64,000 nucleotides of DNA from an uncultured Clostridia bacterium (GTDB lineage: Bacteria; Bacillota; Clostridia; UBA1381), in the NCBI GenBank assembly GCA_934454145.1, contig CAKSFT010000001.1, positions 372,001 through 436,000 on the forward strand. The letters are read 5' to 3'. Below are positions 42,049 to 51,500 of this stretch, in pieces. The stretch's first letter is position 1. Each line of letters begins with the position of its first letter. The translations under genes were made by a program, and so were the position numbers. The notes beneath the pieces were generated by a model that ran no database searches, was not told the origin of the DNA, and was given only the letters and a program-made list of their open reading frames with translations.

Positions 42049-44208
42049 TTATTTTCTTCCTATTTTGCTCATATCAATCCCCGAAAATCCCGGGATTTTT
42101 TGATAAACCTCCGAATCATCACTCAAAGTGAAGTTGCCGTTCTGATAGTCCAGAAACCCCACATCTTCTGTCGATGCATAATTTCCGCTTATGTCAATCA
42201 ATTCTTTTGCGCCCCTTATTCCCGTTTCTTTGTCCACTGTCAGCGGATTGTCCTTGCCGTATTTCAGGTTGCTCAGAGGAACCGATATGTTTACCACCAG
42301 ATTGTTCTTAAAGGTATTTGTCTTTGTGTTTGCCGGATGCTCCGCCCAAAAATTTTTCAGCTCCGAAAAAGCTGTGCCGTATATACCGTTTATATAAGAA
42401 TCAATCCTGGATTTATTCAGAATCCATGTGTTTGTTTCATTGCCGTCTGCGTCGGGCTTCGGGGTGAGATAGCTTGCATTTTCGCTGTATCTTGCCCAGC
42501 CGAGATACGCCTCGCTGCAGTCGATAAACATATTTTCTTCTATTACATTATGTGCCCCCTGCGCCTGCACAGCGGAAACACCGTTTGAATTTGCAAGACC
42601 TATGTTGCTGAAGATATTTTTGCGGATTGTCAGCCCATAGCCGTTGTTGTCGGTCCTTATTGCCGCCACATTCATCTGTTTCTCACCGGCAAGGCTGTTT
42701 TTCCCCAGGTCATGGAAATAATTTCCATATATCACATTGCCGCGTTCCCACGGCATGTCATAGTTGTTTACATACACTGCGTCCATGTCGTGGAACTCAT
42801 TTACGACATCATTTATTTCATTATAAGAAATTTCATTGTTTGCACCGTAAAAGATGATTCCGGCATGCGGAGCGTCATAAATGTGGTTGTTCTTCACCTT
42901 CACGCCCACGCTTTGATATCCCACATAAACGCCTGCCGTATAACTTCTCTCCAGCTGCGAAAAACGATATATGCTGTTGTTTACAATTTCATTTCCCGAA
43001 GATGAAAGCTTTGAATAATCTCCGCCGCTCACCGAAATTCCGTTTTTCCCGACGTCATATATGTCGCTGTTTTTCACAGAGGAATATGTCACATTCCTCA
43101 TGCTCACTCCGTTTGCCCCAAAGGAATGTATATTGCATCTGTCTATTGCGACGCCTGCGCATGTGCCGGAGGTCACGATTGCCGACTCGCGTCCGCCGTC
43201 CAGCTCCAACCCTTCAAAGCGTATATTTTTCACATCGCTCAGTTTTATCATATTCTTTTCCATGCATGACACGGATATTTCGGAGTTTTGGTCACTGCCC
43301 TCGGGCATGTATATGTACAACATTCCGTTTTCGCGGTCTATATAATATTCACCCGGGGTGTCCAATTCTTCCAAGATGTTTTCAAAGCGGAAAAAGTGCT
43401 TTGAATAATACGGTGTTATCGCGCCTTCTTTCAGTTTTATGACCTTATTCTGTGTGTCAACAGACTCCACAGGATAATAATCATAAGCAAAGTTCCCGGC
43501 AAGCGACCCCGAAAGCCACGCTTCCCCGGGCTTGCTCCACAGCTCCGGGCGGTCATAATCGTCATAACGGAAGGAACAGCCTGCCGTTATATTGTTTCCT
43601 CCGTCATTGTCAGCCGGATTTTTTCTTGTTCCGCGTTCCACCGCATATATTTTTGATGAATCGGTTTCGCCCGGCGTGTCCGAAAACCCGACAAATCCTT
43701 CGTTTGGCCAGCCGGCAAGGCGCAATCTTTTCCCGTCCACGCTTACCTCTGCCTGGGCTGTCTTGTTTTCCGAAATCTGATGTCCTCTTCTTGAAATCTT
43801 TCCCGGGTCGGTTATCCCCAGGCCATAGAGGTCAACCGCCTTTATTTTTCCTCTTGCAGATGTGTCGATTATCTTCTCCGTGACCTCTGCCGGTGCGGCG
43901 GAAAGTGCCTGTGCCGCAATGTTCTCCGCGCCGGTTATGCGCACCTTTTCGTTGTTATATGCCCTGACCGTCAGCGGAAGCATGTCCGTGCCCGAGTCAA
44001 TCGCTGTAAATTCCAATGTGTCATCAAGGCGGTATGTGCCTTGCCTCAAAACTATGCTTGCGGAAACATTGTCCAGTTTCCCGTCAAGCCTTGCCTGTCT
44101 TATAATGTCGCGGGCTTTTCCGATAGTCGCCACAGGCGATGATATGTCACCGCTGTTTGTGTCATCGCCTGTGGGCGAAACGTATATATCAAAGCCGCCC
44201 GATGTCAA
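42049..44208 (-). CDS. Right-handed beta-helix enzyme, signal-less, frame-linked to the upstream gene
   Basis: 719 residues from a TTG (44208) that overlaps the previous stop as TTGA. The beta-helix starts directly: FDIYVSPTGDDTNSG, then LRQGTYRLDD, LAGWPNEGF, GEYYIDRENGMLYIY and EFHDMDAVY, so it is a GH141-like paralogue. It lacks a signal peptide and SLH, unlike its relatives, and there is no good ribosome site. A run of eight T just before the overlap offers a -1 slip that would fuse it in frame to the preceding 810-residue secreted protein. Real state (separate, fused, or damaged by homopolymer change) is undecided. Confidence 0.72.
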   Translation of the reverse strand: MTSGGFDIYVSPTGDDTNSGDISSPVATIGKARDIIRQARLDGKLDNVSASIVLRQGTYRLDDTLEFTAIDSGTDMLPLTVRAYNNEKVRITGAENIAAQALSAAPAEVTEKIIDTSARGKIKAVDLYGLGITDPGKISRRGHQISENKTAQAEVSVDGKRLRLAGWPNEGFVGFSDTPGETDSSKIYAVERGTRKNPADNDGGNNITAGCSFRYDDYDRPELWSKPGEAWLSGSLAGNFAYDYYPVESVDTQNKVIKLKEGAITPYYSKHFFRFENILEELDTPGEYYIDRENGMLYIYMPEGSDQNSEISVSCMEKNMIKLSDVKNIRFEGLELDGGRESAIVTSGTCAGVAIDRCNIHSFGANGVSMRNVTYSSVKNSDIYDVGKNGISVSGGDYSKLSSSGNEIVNNSIYRFSQLERSYTAGVYVGYQSVGVKVKNNHIYDAPHAGIIFYGANNEISYNEINDVVNEFHDMDAVYVNNYDMPWERGNVIYGNYFHDLGKNSLAGEKQMNVAAIRTDNNGYGLTIRKNIFSNIGLANSNGVSAVQAQGAHNVIEENMFIDCSEAYLGWARYSENASYLTPKPDADGNETNTWILNKSRIDSYINGIYGTAFSELKNFWAEHPANTKTNTFKNNLVVNISVPLSNLKYGKDNPLTVDKETGIRGAKELIDISGNYASTEDVGFLDYQNGNFTLSDDSEVYQKIPGFSGIDMSKIGRK

Positions 44209-46637
44209 AAAAAACTTTTTGCCTCACCTGCAACAGGCATCATTCCGTTTATTGAATCCCATATGAATACCTTCATCTTTGACGAAGACGTCACGTTTTC
44301 GGCTGCTGTCACATCAAGGGAAAGTACCGACTCCGAGTCTTGGGCCATTGTTTTGTCACCTGACACAACCTGCAAAAGCTTTGTGCCTGTCTGGTCGTAT
44401 ATCGCCGCAATCAGTCGTATGCTTTCGGATTTGCTTGTATAATTCTTTGCCTTGACAGAAACAGTGAATGTGTCCCCTGCCGAAACAGATGCCAATGAAA
44501 CCAGTTCTGATGCTTTCTGATATTCGGAACCGTCTGCGCTGACAATCAGTATATCATTGTCTTTGCCGTCCGACGCCGTGGCAAAATATTTGCCGTCCGC
44601 GCCCTTAAATATATTTGTCACAGGGAGCGTATTTTTTTTGAAACCTTCAAATGCAGTTTCCGCAAAGCTTGACGTTGCGCTTATGTTTGCGTTTGCCGAA
44701 TAATACAATTTTCCTGCCGCGCCGCCGGTCAGGTAGCTTGAGCCGTTTGTTTCGATTGCCGCAAGAATGCCGGAGCTTGTGTTTGGTATAACTTTGGTGA
44801 GTGTCGCCCCTGTTTCGGTCGGTTTAATCATATATACAGTATTGTCAGTGTTTCTCACCATGACAAAACTTGCAATGTTGCTGTTCCAGTGAATGTCCTG
44901 CATACCTCCGCCGCAATTGTATATATTTTTCTTTGTTTTCAGATTAAAGATATATGTTCTGCTGGTTTTGTGTGACAAAATCAAAGTATCTTCAGTGTCA
45001 TTCATCGCCATTGCATTCAGGTCATACCCGGCATTTGCGCCGGAATATGTAAAGTTTTCCCATGTATTCACGTCTGTAAATTTATGCAAATTCACCTGAC
45101 TTCCATAATATGTGGAATAAAGACTGTCACCCACAACAGCGATATCACCGTTTTTGCCCAATCCCTGCATATATATCCATGTCTTTCCATCTTTTGAATA
45201 CCAGCCCACGTTATGTGCAATATTCACGGAAGCCGCTGCCACAACAAATGCGCCGATTGTTTTTGTTACGCTCTCTCCACTCTCGTTCTGCACAGTTTCG
45301 GAAATTGCATTTGGCCACCAAACAGCCAGATTTTTTCCTTCTGTTGTAAACGGAGAAGGTTTGTTTGTGCCTGCCATGAGACAAACACCCTCTTCATAGT
45401 TGATTCCGTCGTCAGACCAGAAAATACGTGCATGCTCAGAATCATTTCCATATACAACATATCTGTTTAATTCCGGGCTGTACACGCCGCCCAGAAGCGT
45501 CACACCGTCAAAAGGAAGTGAACCGATGACCTTTGCCTGTCCGATTTCCTTATAGTTCAGCATATCCGTATACTGATAACCTTCGTCCGTTGATTTCAGG
45601 TTATACACGCCCGTTGCGGTTGTCACAAAAAATTCTCCGCCGCCAAGCGCCGTTATGTCTGTCACTTCTTCTGCAATCGCCGCCGTGCCCGTTGCCGGGG
45701 AAACTTCCGTCCACACCTGTGCCTCAATTTCGCCCGATGCAATCAGAACTGCGTCCGATGGCGCAGAGTATATTTTACCTTCCTTTGTTGCAAAGAATAT
45801 CACATTCTCATTTGCACCTATTGCTGTTATTATACTTGTATTTTCACCGGTTGCCAATTGCGGTGCAAACGATTTTACGGGATATCCCGACGCTGTCATG
45901 ACAGACATCTGTGCTTTATTATCCTGTGATATAATCCATTTTGCCTGTCCGTCAACATATTTTGCATCTCTTGCCGATATAGGGAAATGAGTTGTATTGT
46001 TAAAGTACGAAGTTTTCTGCCATTCAAGCGTTCCGCTTTCGTTCTCCTTTTTTTCCATAACAGTTCCATAATCTTTTCCTGAAATGTATACTTTATTTTT
46101 GGACTCTATCCCGATAAAAAGTGTTACATAATTGCCTCCCAAAGTTGCTATCTGCTGAGAAACACTTTCAAGGCTTTCTGCAAATACCGCCGTTTTTCCG
46201 CCTGCTACGACAAGCAAACCGTCACGATATTCCAACACAGCGTTTGATATTCCCGTTGTTCCCGAAAGGGCTGAGTTAACACTCCATGACACAGCGTCCG
46301 GAGATGTGTATACTGTGTTTCCCAGCGCCGCCGCAAACAGGTTTTCTTCTTGCCAATAAACCAACTCTTGTCCTGAGTTCGGTCTTGCATAATTCTTTGC
46401 GTTGTCAACGCTCAGCGTTTCCTTCCATTTCCTTCCGTCGGCTGAAACATACATTTTTGCAGCCGTCCCGCTCAAGTTCTTCGCCATGACAACATATGTA
46501 CCGTCGTTGTATGCAGAATCAATAATAGTATAGCCCGACTCCACAAATCCTGCTTTTGCCTGTGCCGGAATCTGCCCGGTAAAAAGAGTTGCAAGCATAA
46601 CCAAAACTGTCAAAAATGAAATTTTTTTCTTTAACAT
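44205..46637 (-). CDS. Secreted BNR-type beta-propeller protein
   Basis: 810 residues. Signal peptide (cut near AQA). Repeats Y-x-S-x-D-G/A-x-x-W (YVSADGRKWKE, YTSPDAVSW, WYSKDGKTWIY) define a BNR-like propeller over about 30-690. The last 95 residues form a beta-module with VFIWDSINGMMPV, also found at the end of the 1377-residue esterase (FLWDSKEGMTPV). The frame stops at TGA 44205 directly after T TTT TTT. N-terminal half resembles the 1117-residue protein. First gene of array 1; ribosome site AAGGAGAGG. Confidence 0.8.
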   Translation of the reverse strand: MLKKKISFLTVLVMLATLFTGQIPAQAKAGFVESGYTIIDSAYNDGTYVVMAKNLSGTAAKMYVSADGRKWKETLSVDNAKNYARPNSGQELVYWQEENLFAAALGNTVYTSPDAVSWSVNSALSGTTGISNAVLEYRDGLLVVAGGKTAVFAESLESVSQQIATLGGNYVTLFIGIESKNKVYISGKDYGTVMEKKENESGTLEWQKTSYFNNTTHFPISARDAKYVDGQAKWIISQDNKAQMSVMTASGYPVKSFAPQLATGENTSIITAIGANENVIFFATKEGKIYSAPSDAVLIASGEIEAQVWTEVSPATGTAAIAEEVTDITALGGGEFFVTTATGVYNLKSTDEGYQYTDMLNYKEIGQAKVIGSLPFDGVTLLGGVYSPELNRYVVYGNDSEHARIFWSDDGINYEEGVCLMAGTNKPSPFTTEGKNLAVWWPNAISETVQNESGESVTKTIGAFVVAAASVNIAHNVGWYSKDGKTWIYMQGLGKNGDIAVVGDSLYSTYYGSQVNLHKFTDVNTWENFTYSGANAGYDLNAMAMNDTEDTLILSHKTSRTYIFNLKTKKNIYNCGGGMQDIHWNSNIASFVMVRNTDNTVYMIKPTETGATLTKVIPNTSSGILAAIETNGSSYLTGGAAGKLYYSANANISATSSFAETAFEGFKKNTLPVTNIFKGADGKYFATASDGKDNDILIVSADGSEYQKASELVSLASVSAGDTFTVSVKAKNYTSKSESIRLIAAIYDQTGTKLLQVVSGDKTMAQDSESVLSLDVTAAENVTSSSKMKVFIWDSINGMMPVAGEAKSFF

Positions 46638-46821
46638 TTCTTTCCTCTCCTTAAAATATATTTATATAAGCAATTGTAAATTTTACAATTAAACTTTCAC
46701 AGTCAAAAGCGGCATCTTCTTGCTTATTTTTAGCATCTCATACCCAATATGTATCAATTTGCATATATTACATCAATTTTTTCATCTTTTGTCGTGCAAT
46801 TTAGACTATTAACTATCTTAA

Positions 46822-46850
46822 TTATAGCATTACCTCTCATCCTAAACAAG
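46822..46850 (-). promoter_or_regulatory. Promoter of secreted-protein array 1
   Basis: Minus strand TTGTTT (46845-46850), 17 bases, TATAAT (46822-46827), about 185 bases before the first gene. Confidence 0.65.
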
Positions 46851-47040
46851 TATAAAAATTTGACATTTGATTAAAATTTTAACTTCTTTTTTACTTTTCT
46901 GGGATAGATAATATTTTTTACATTGTCAAAATTATCCGGATATATCTTTGTTTTTATGAGATACTATCTATATATGTAATTGCAAAACCAACGCTTTTAT
47001 TTGTGCACAAATATTATCTTTTGCGTTTTATTGCGTCTTT

Positions 47041-47081
47041 CTTTGTGATATATGATGATAATTGATATTTTTTTCACAAAG
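47041..47081. promoter_or_regulatory. Inverted repeat, possible operator for adhE
   Basis: CTTTGTGA (47041-47048) and TCACAAAG (47074-47081), ending 3 bases before the -35 box. The arms contain the TTGTGA half-site of Rex-type redox repressors but are 25 bases apart, so this would be two half-sites at best. Confidence 0.35.
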
Positions 47082-47084
47082 TTC

Positions 47085-47113
47085 TTGAACTTTTTATTTT
47101 TTTATGCTATGAT
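47085..47113 (+). promoter_or_regulatory. Promoter of adhE
   Basis: TTGAAC (47085-47090), 17 bases, TATGAT (47108-47113), 55 bases before the gene. Confidence 0.75.
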
Positions 47114-47168
47114 GATTATGTTAAATAATTATCAATGTCACCGAAAACTAAATTTGGAGGGATATTAA

Positions 47169-49766
47169 ATGAACAAAATTATTGACAACACAGAAGCCCT
47201 GGCAAAAGCCTTGAAGGAGTTGCGCACTGCACAGGCAGAATTTGCCTCTTTCAGCCAAAGCCGTGTGGACAAAATTTTCAAAGCCGCGGCGCTTGCGGCA
47301 AACAACGCCCGCATCCCGCTCGCCAAGATGGCGGCAGAAGAAACGGGCATGGGCGTCGCCGAAGACAAGGTTATCAAAAACCACTACGCGGCGGAATATA
47401 TCTATAATGCCTACAAAAACACAAAAACCTGCGGTGTAATAGAAGAAGACGCCGCATACGGCATACAAAAAATTGCCGAACCCATAGGGGTTGTTGCGGC
47501 AGTAATCCCCACCACCAACCCCACATCAACGGCAATTTTCAAAACACTGATTTGCCTGAAAACAAGAAATGCAATCATAATCAGCCCCCACCCCAGGGCA
47601 AAAAACTCGACAATTGCCGCAGCAAAGGTTGTGCTTGATGCCGCCGTTGCCGCCGGGGCGCCCGAGGGCATAATACGCTGGATTGACGCCCCCTCTCTCG
47701 AACTCACCAGCATGGTGATGAAAGAATCGGACATAATCCTCGCCACAGGCGGCCCGGGCATGGTGAAGTCGGCATATTCCAGCGGAAAGCCGGCAATCGG
47801 TGTCGGCGCCGGCAACACCCCGGCAATCATAGATTCAAGCGCAGACATACTTTTATCGGTGAACTCAATCATTCATTCAAAAACATTTGACAACGGCATG
47901 ATATGCGCGTCGGAGCAGTCTGTGATTGTGCTCACCGATATATATGACAAAGTAAAAAAAGAATTTTCCGACAGGGGGTGTTATTTCCTGTCCCCCGACG
48001 AAACCGAAAAGGTGCGCAAAACGATATTGATAAACGGCGCACTCAATGCAAAAATTGTCGGGCAATCAGCAAAAACAATCGCCTCCCTCTCGGGTGTGGA
48101 GGTGCCGGAAAACACCAAAATCCTTATAGGCGAGGTGGAATCCACAGACATCTCGGAAGAATTTGCACACGAAAAGCTTTCCCCCGTGCTCGCCATGTAC
48201 AGGGCAAAGGATTTTGACGATGCCCTTTCAAAGGCAGAACAGCTGATTGCCGACGGCGGATTCGGGCACACCTCGTCACTCTATATTGATACATCGAAAA
48301 AGGATATGATTTCTCTTTTTGCATCGCGCATGAAAACCTGCCGAATCCTGATAAACACCCCGTCATCGCACGGCGGTATAGGTGATTTGTACAATTTTAA
48401 ACTTGCGCCGTCACTCACACTCGGCTGCGGCTCCTGGGGCGGAAATTCCGTTTCGGAAAATGTCGGCGTCAAGCACCTCTTAAATATCAAGACGGTTGCG
48501 GAAAGGAGAGAGAACATGCTTTGGTTCAGAGCACCCGAAAAAATCTATATCAAAAAAGGCTGTCTGGGTCCGTCACTTGACGAGCTGAAAAATGTCATGG
48601 GCAAAAAACGCGCCTTCATCGTGACCGACACCTTTTTGTACGAAAACGGTTATTCCAAACCGATAACCGACAAACTTGACGAACTGGGGATAGCGCATCA
48701 GACATTTTTCAATGTTGCGCCCGACCCGACGCTTGGCTCGGCAAAGCAGGGCGCGGAGGAAATGGCGCGCTTCAAGCCCGATGTCATCATTGCGCTGGGC
48801 GGCGGCTCGGCAATGGACGCCGCAAAAATCATGTGGGTACTCTATGAGCACCCCGAAGCAGACTTCATGGACATGGCAATGCGCTTTGCCGACATCAGAA
48901 AGCGCATATATACCTTCCCGAAGATGGGCGAAAAGGCATATTTTGTCGCAATCCCCACCTCTGCCGGAACAGGCTCGGAAGTCACACCTTTTGCGGTCAT
49001 CACCGATGAAGAAACCGGGATAAAATATCCCCTTGCGGACTATGAACTGCTGCCTGATATAGCTGTCATCGACACAGATTTCCACATGTCGGCGCCAAAG
49101 GGTCTTACCGCCGCCTCGGGCATAGACGCCGTGACGCATGCCGTGGAAGCATATGCCTCCATGCTTGCCACCGACTACACCGACAGTCTGGCGATAGGTG
49201 CACTCAAAATAATATTTGAATACCTGCCGAAAGCATATGAAAACGGCGCAAATGACGAGAGGGCACGAGAAAAAATGGCAAATGCCGCAACAATGGCAGG
49301 CATGGCATTTGCAAACGCATTTTTGGGCGTGTGCCACTCCATGGCTCACAAGCTCGGCGCATTCCACCACCTTCCCCACGGTGTTGCAAATGCATTGATT
49401 ATTGATGAGGTTATCCGTTTCAATGCTTCCGAAACACCCGTAAAAATGGGCACATTCTCCCAATACAGCTATCCGCACACCGGCGCACGCTATGCCGAAA
49501 TTGCGGACGCGCTGGGGCTTGCGGGGAAAGACAACAGCGAAAAGGCGGAAAACCTCATAAAAGCGATTGATGAGCTGAAAGAAAAAGTCGGCATCAAAAA
49601 GACAATCAGGGATTATGGAATCAGCGAAAAGGACTTTCTGGATTCTCTCGACAAAATGGTTGAACAGGCATTTGACGACCAGTGCACAGGTGCAAATCCG
49701 CGTTATCCGCTGATGAGCGAAATTAAACAGATGTATCTCAACGCATATTATGGAGGTGAACGATAA
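47169..49766 (+). CDS. adhE: Bifunctional acetaldehyde-CoA / alcohol dehydrogenase AdhE
   Basis: Reduces acetyl-CoA to acetaldehyde and then ethanol, regenerating NAD in fermentation; forms spirosome filaments. 865 residues. The N-terminal ALDH domain has its nucleophile in NGMICASEQ (Cys 246); the C-terminal iron-ADH domain (from about 450) has GGGSAMDAAK, GTGSEVTPFAVI and the metal ligands in CHSMAHKLGAFHHLPHG. Start ATG 47169 after TTGGAGGG. Ends TAATG with the next gene. Confidence 0.96.
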   Translation: MNKIIDNTEALAKALKELRTAQAEFASFSQSRVDKIFKAAALAANNARIPLAKMAAEETGMGVAEDKVIKNHYAAEYIYNAYKNTKTCGVIEEDAAYGIQKIAEPIGVVAAVIPTTNPTSTAIFKTLICLKTRNAIIISPHPRAKNSTIAAAKVVLDAAVAAGAPEGIIRWIDAPSLELTSMVMKESDIILATGGPGMVKSAYSSGKPAIGVGAGNTPAIIDSSADILLSVNSIIHSKTFDNGMICASEQSVIVLTDIYDKVKKEFSDRGCYFLSPDETEKVRKTILINGALNAKIVGQSAKTIASLSGVEVPENTKILIGEVESTDISEEFAHEKLSPVLAMYRAKDFDDALSKAEQLIADGGFGHTSSLYIDTSKKDMISLFASRMKTCRILINTPSSHGGIGDLYNFKLAPSLTLGCGSWGGNSVSENVGVKHLLNIKTVAERRENMLWFRAPEKIYIKKGCLGPSLDELKNVMGKKRAFIVTDTFLYENGYSKPITDKLDELGIAHQTFFNVAPDPTLGSAKQGAEEMARFKPDVIIALGGGSAMDAAKIMWVLYEHPEADFMDMAMRFADIRKRIYTFPKMGEKAYFVAIPTSAGTGSEVTPFAVITDEETGIKYPLADYELLPDIAVIDTDFHMSAPKGLTAASGIDAVTHAVEAYASMLATDYTDSLAIGALKIIFEYLPKAYENGANDERAREKMANAATMAGMAFANAFLGVCHSMAHKLGAFHHLPHGVANALIIDEVIRFNASETPVKMGTFSQYSYPHTGARYAEIADALGLAGKDNSEKAENLIKAIDELKEKVGIKKTIRDYGISEKDFLDSLDKMVEQAFDDQCTGANPRYPLMSEIKQMYLNAYYGGER

Positions 49767-50515
49767 TGAAACTTGACAAAATCATAGCAGTCAGAAATTC
49801 AAAAACAATATACCGTGACGGTGACAAGGCAATCAAGCTTTTCAACCAGGAATTCTCCACTGCCGATGTCCTGAATGAGGCACTCAATCACGCAAGAATA
49901 GAGGAAACGGGGCTCCGCGTCCCAAAGCTTTATGAGGTCACAAAAATTGACGGAAAATGGGCAATCGTATCCGAATTTATCGAGGGAACAACCCTCGAAG
50001 CGCTGATGGCAGAGCACCCCGAAAAATATGATGATTATCTTGACCTGTTTGTTGACCTGCAACTGGAAATACAAAGCAAAAAAGCGCCGCTTCTCAACAA
50101 ACTGAAAGACAAAATGCAGCGCAAAATTTCCGAAACCGGGCTGGACGCAACCACACGCTATGAACTGCACACGCGCCTTGACGCCATGCCCAGGCACAAC
50201 AAGGTGCTCCACGGCGACTTCAACCCCGGCAACATCATTATCACAAAGGACTCTGTGCCGTATATCCTGGACTGGTCACACGCCACCCAGGGCAATGCCT
50301 CGGCGGACGCGGCGCGCACATATCTGCTCTTCACCCTTGCCGGCAACCGCGCGCATGCGGAAAAGTATCTCAGCCTTTTCTGCAAAAAAAGCGACACGGC
50401 AAAGCAGTATATCCAAAAGTGGATACCGATTGTCGCCGCGTCACAGCTTGTAAAAGGGCACCGGGAGGAGCGCGATTTCCTGATGACATGGATTGACGTT
50501 GTGGAATACGAATAA
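49766..50515 (+). CDS. Aminoglycoside-phosphotransferase-like kinase (function unknown)
   Basis: 249 residues with protein-kinase-like fold. Catalytic loop VLHGDFNPGNII (near 148-159; Asp is the base) and metal-binding ILDWSHA (near 168-174). The N-terminal lobe contains GDKAIKLFN with the ATP Lys. Similar to small APH-type phosphotransferases grouped as TIGR02172; the substrate is unknown and antibiotic resistance should not be assumed. Its start shares one base with the adhE stop (TAATG) with GGAGG before it, so the two are translationally coupled. A terminator follows. Confidence 0.8.
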   Translation: MKLDKIIAVRNSKTIYRDGDKAIKLFNQEFSTADVLNEALNHARIEETGLRVPKLYEVTKIDGKWAIVSEFIEGTTLEALMAEHPEKYDDYLDLFVDLQLEIQSKKAPLLNKLKDKMQRKISETGLDATTRYELHTRLDAMPRHNKVLHGDFNPGNIIITKDSVPYILDWSHATQGNASADAARTYLLFTLAGNRAHAEKYLSLFCKKSDTAKQYIQKWIPIVAASQLVKGHREERDFLMTWIDVVEYE

Positions 50516-50544
50516 ACAATATAATCGCAAATATGGATAAAAAA

Positions 50545-50582
50545 GGAGCCGCGGCAAAATAACCATGTTTTGCTGCAGCTCC
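50545..50582. terminator. Terminator between the kinase-like gene and the XRE gene
   Basis: GGAGCCGCGGCAAAA (50545-50559) pairs with TTTTGCTGCAGCTCC (50568-50582) with one mismatch; A and T runs lie on both sides, so it can serve both strands. Confidence 0.8.
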
Positions 50583-50587
50583 CGTTT

Positions 50588-50938
50588 TTACATCAAATTG
50601 CTTTCGGCAAGCAGTTTAATATTTTTCCTCAGGTATTCTCTCGACTTTGTGCTCATCTTTTCGACATCAGCCCTGATTCCGGCAAGGAAAAAATCAACAT
50701 CATTTTCAGGTAAGTCCTTTGCCAAAGCATCGGTTGTGACATTCAGTGCCGCGGCAAGCTCAATCAGCAAATCAAACCGCGGATTGTGATATCCCTGTTC
50801 AATTCTCGACAAATGTTTCTGCGATATTCCTGCCGCCTCGGCGACCTGTTCCTGCGTTAAATTCTGAGTCACTCTGTATCTCTGTATGCGCTGACCGATT
50901 TTGACAATTATCGGATTTTTTTCTTTTCCATTGTTCAT
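50588..50938 (-). CDS. XRE-family HTH transcriptional regulator
   Basis: 116 residues. HTH at about 12-70: IGQRIQRYRVTQNLTQEQ, VAEAAGISQKHLSRIEQGYHNP, LIELAAALNVTTDAL. The C-terminal 45 residues are short and charged with no ligand domain. Start ATG 50938 with GAGG upstream. Target unknown; converges on adhE and the kinase-like gene, diverges from the small secreted protein at 51150. Confidence 0.88.
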   Translation of the reverse strand: MNNGKEKNPIIVKIGQRIQRYRVTQNLTQEQVAEAAGISQKHLSRIEQGYHNPRFDLLIELAAALNVTTDALAKDLPENDVDFFLAGIRADVEKMSTKSREYLRKNIKLLAESNLM

Positions 50939-50970
50939 AATCCCAACCTCATTACAGTTATAATAATTAT

Positions 50971-50999
50971 ATTATACTATGAAATAAAACTTATGATAA
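50971..50999 (-). promoter_or_regulatory. Promoter of the XRE gene
   Basis: Minus strand TTATCA (50994-50999), 17 bases, TATAAT (50971-50976). Confidence 0.55.
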
Positions 51000-51054
51000 C
51001 TGGAATATTAAGGTTAAATACATATTTTTTATGCCGAATTGTGTAATAATACTC

Positions 51055-51083
51055 TTGAAAATATTAAATATACATGGTATAAT
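51055..51083 (+). promoter_or_regulatory. Promoter of the small secreted protein gene
   Basis: TTGAAA (51055-51060), 17 bases, TATAAT (51078-51083), 66 bases before the start. Confidence 0.72.
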
Positions 51084-51149
51084 AACATGTATAATACTAC
51101 AAAAGCAAAGAATGTCATCTATAAAAATAATTAACAGAGGAGTTGTCAC

Positions 51150-51494
51150 ATGAAACATAAACAAACATTTTTAATAATATTGATTTTTATTTTCCTCTAT
51201 GGTGTCTATTGGCATGCAGTGGTTACACTCCCTGTCCGCACCGCACAGCCCGACACCGCTGGCGCCGCCGTCGTAGCCTCTGATGCACCAAAGCCGTCGC
51301 TGCCGCAATCCTCCCCGGCTCAAGCCGAAACACAAAAAACAATCTATATTGTAAACAAAAACACAAAAAAGTTTCACCGCCCCTCTTGTTCCGCTGTCGC
51401 TCAGATGAATGAAAAAAACAAAAAAAGCCTTGACTGTACATATGACGAGGCGGTGAGGCTCGGCTATACCCCCTGCAAAATATGTTTTCCGTAA
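51150..51494 (+). CDS. Small membrane-anchored protein with zinc-like Cys/His motif
   Basis: 114 residues. One N-terminal membrane segment (FLIILIFIFLYGVYW), a Pro/Ala-rich linker, and a C-terminal module IYIVNKNTKKFHRPSCSAV ... LGYTPCKICFP, the Ada-like pattern KxHRxxC...TPCxxC seen at the end of many clostridial secreted proteins and nucleases, probably binding zinc. Function unknown. ATG 51150 with AGAGGAG. Monocistronic, terminator at 51501. Confidence 0.75.
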   Translation: MKHKQTFLIILIFIFLYGVYWHAVVTLPVRTAQPDTAGAAVVASDAPKPSLPQSSPAQAETQKTIYIVNKNTKKFHRPSCSAVAQMNEKNKKSLDCTYDEAVRLGYTPCKICFP

Positions 51495-51500
51495 AAAAGA

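Larger units (their letters stand above)
46638..47168. other. Divergent intergenic region, 531 bases
   Basis: Holds the promoter of array 1, the adhE promoter, a decayed palindrome (46668-46692, CAATTGTAAATTTTACAATT core), a half-copy of the same repeat at 46976-46999, and an inverted repeat before the adhE -35 box. No coding frame or RNA gene seen. Confidence 0.7.

Noticed and set aside
49766..50515. Antibiotic-resistance gene
   Set aside because: Only the general APH fold is visible; coupling to adhE and lack of mobile context argue against.
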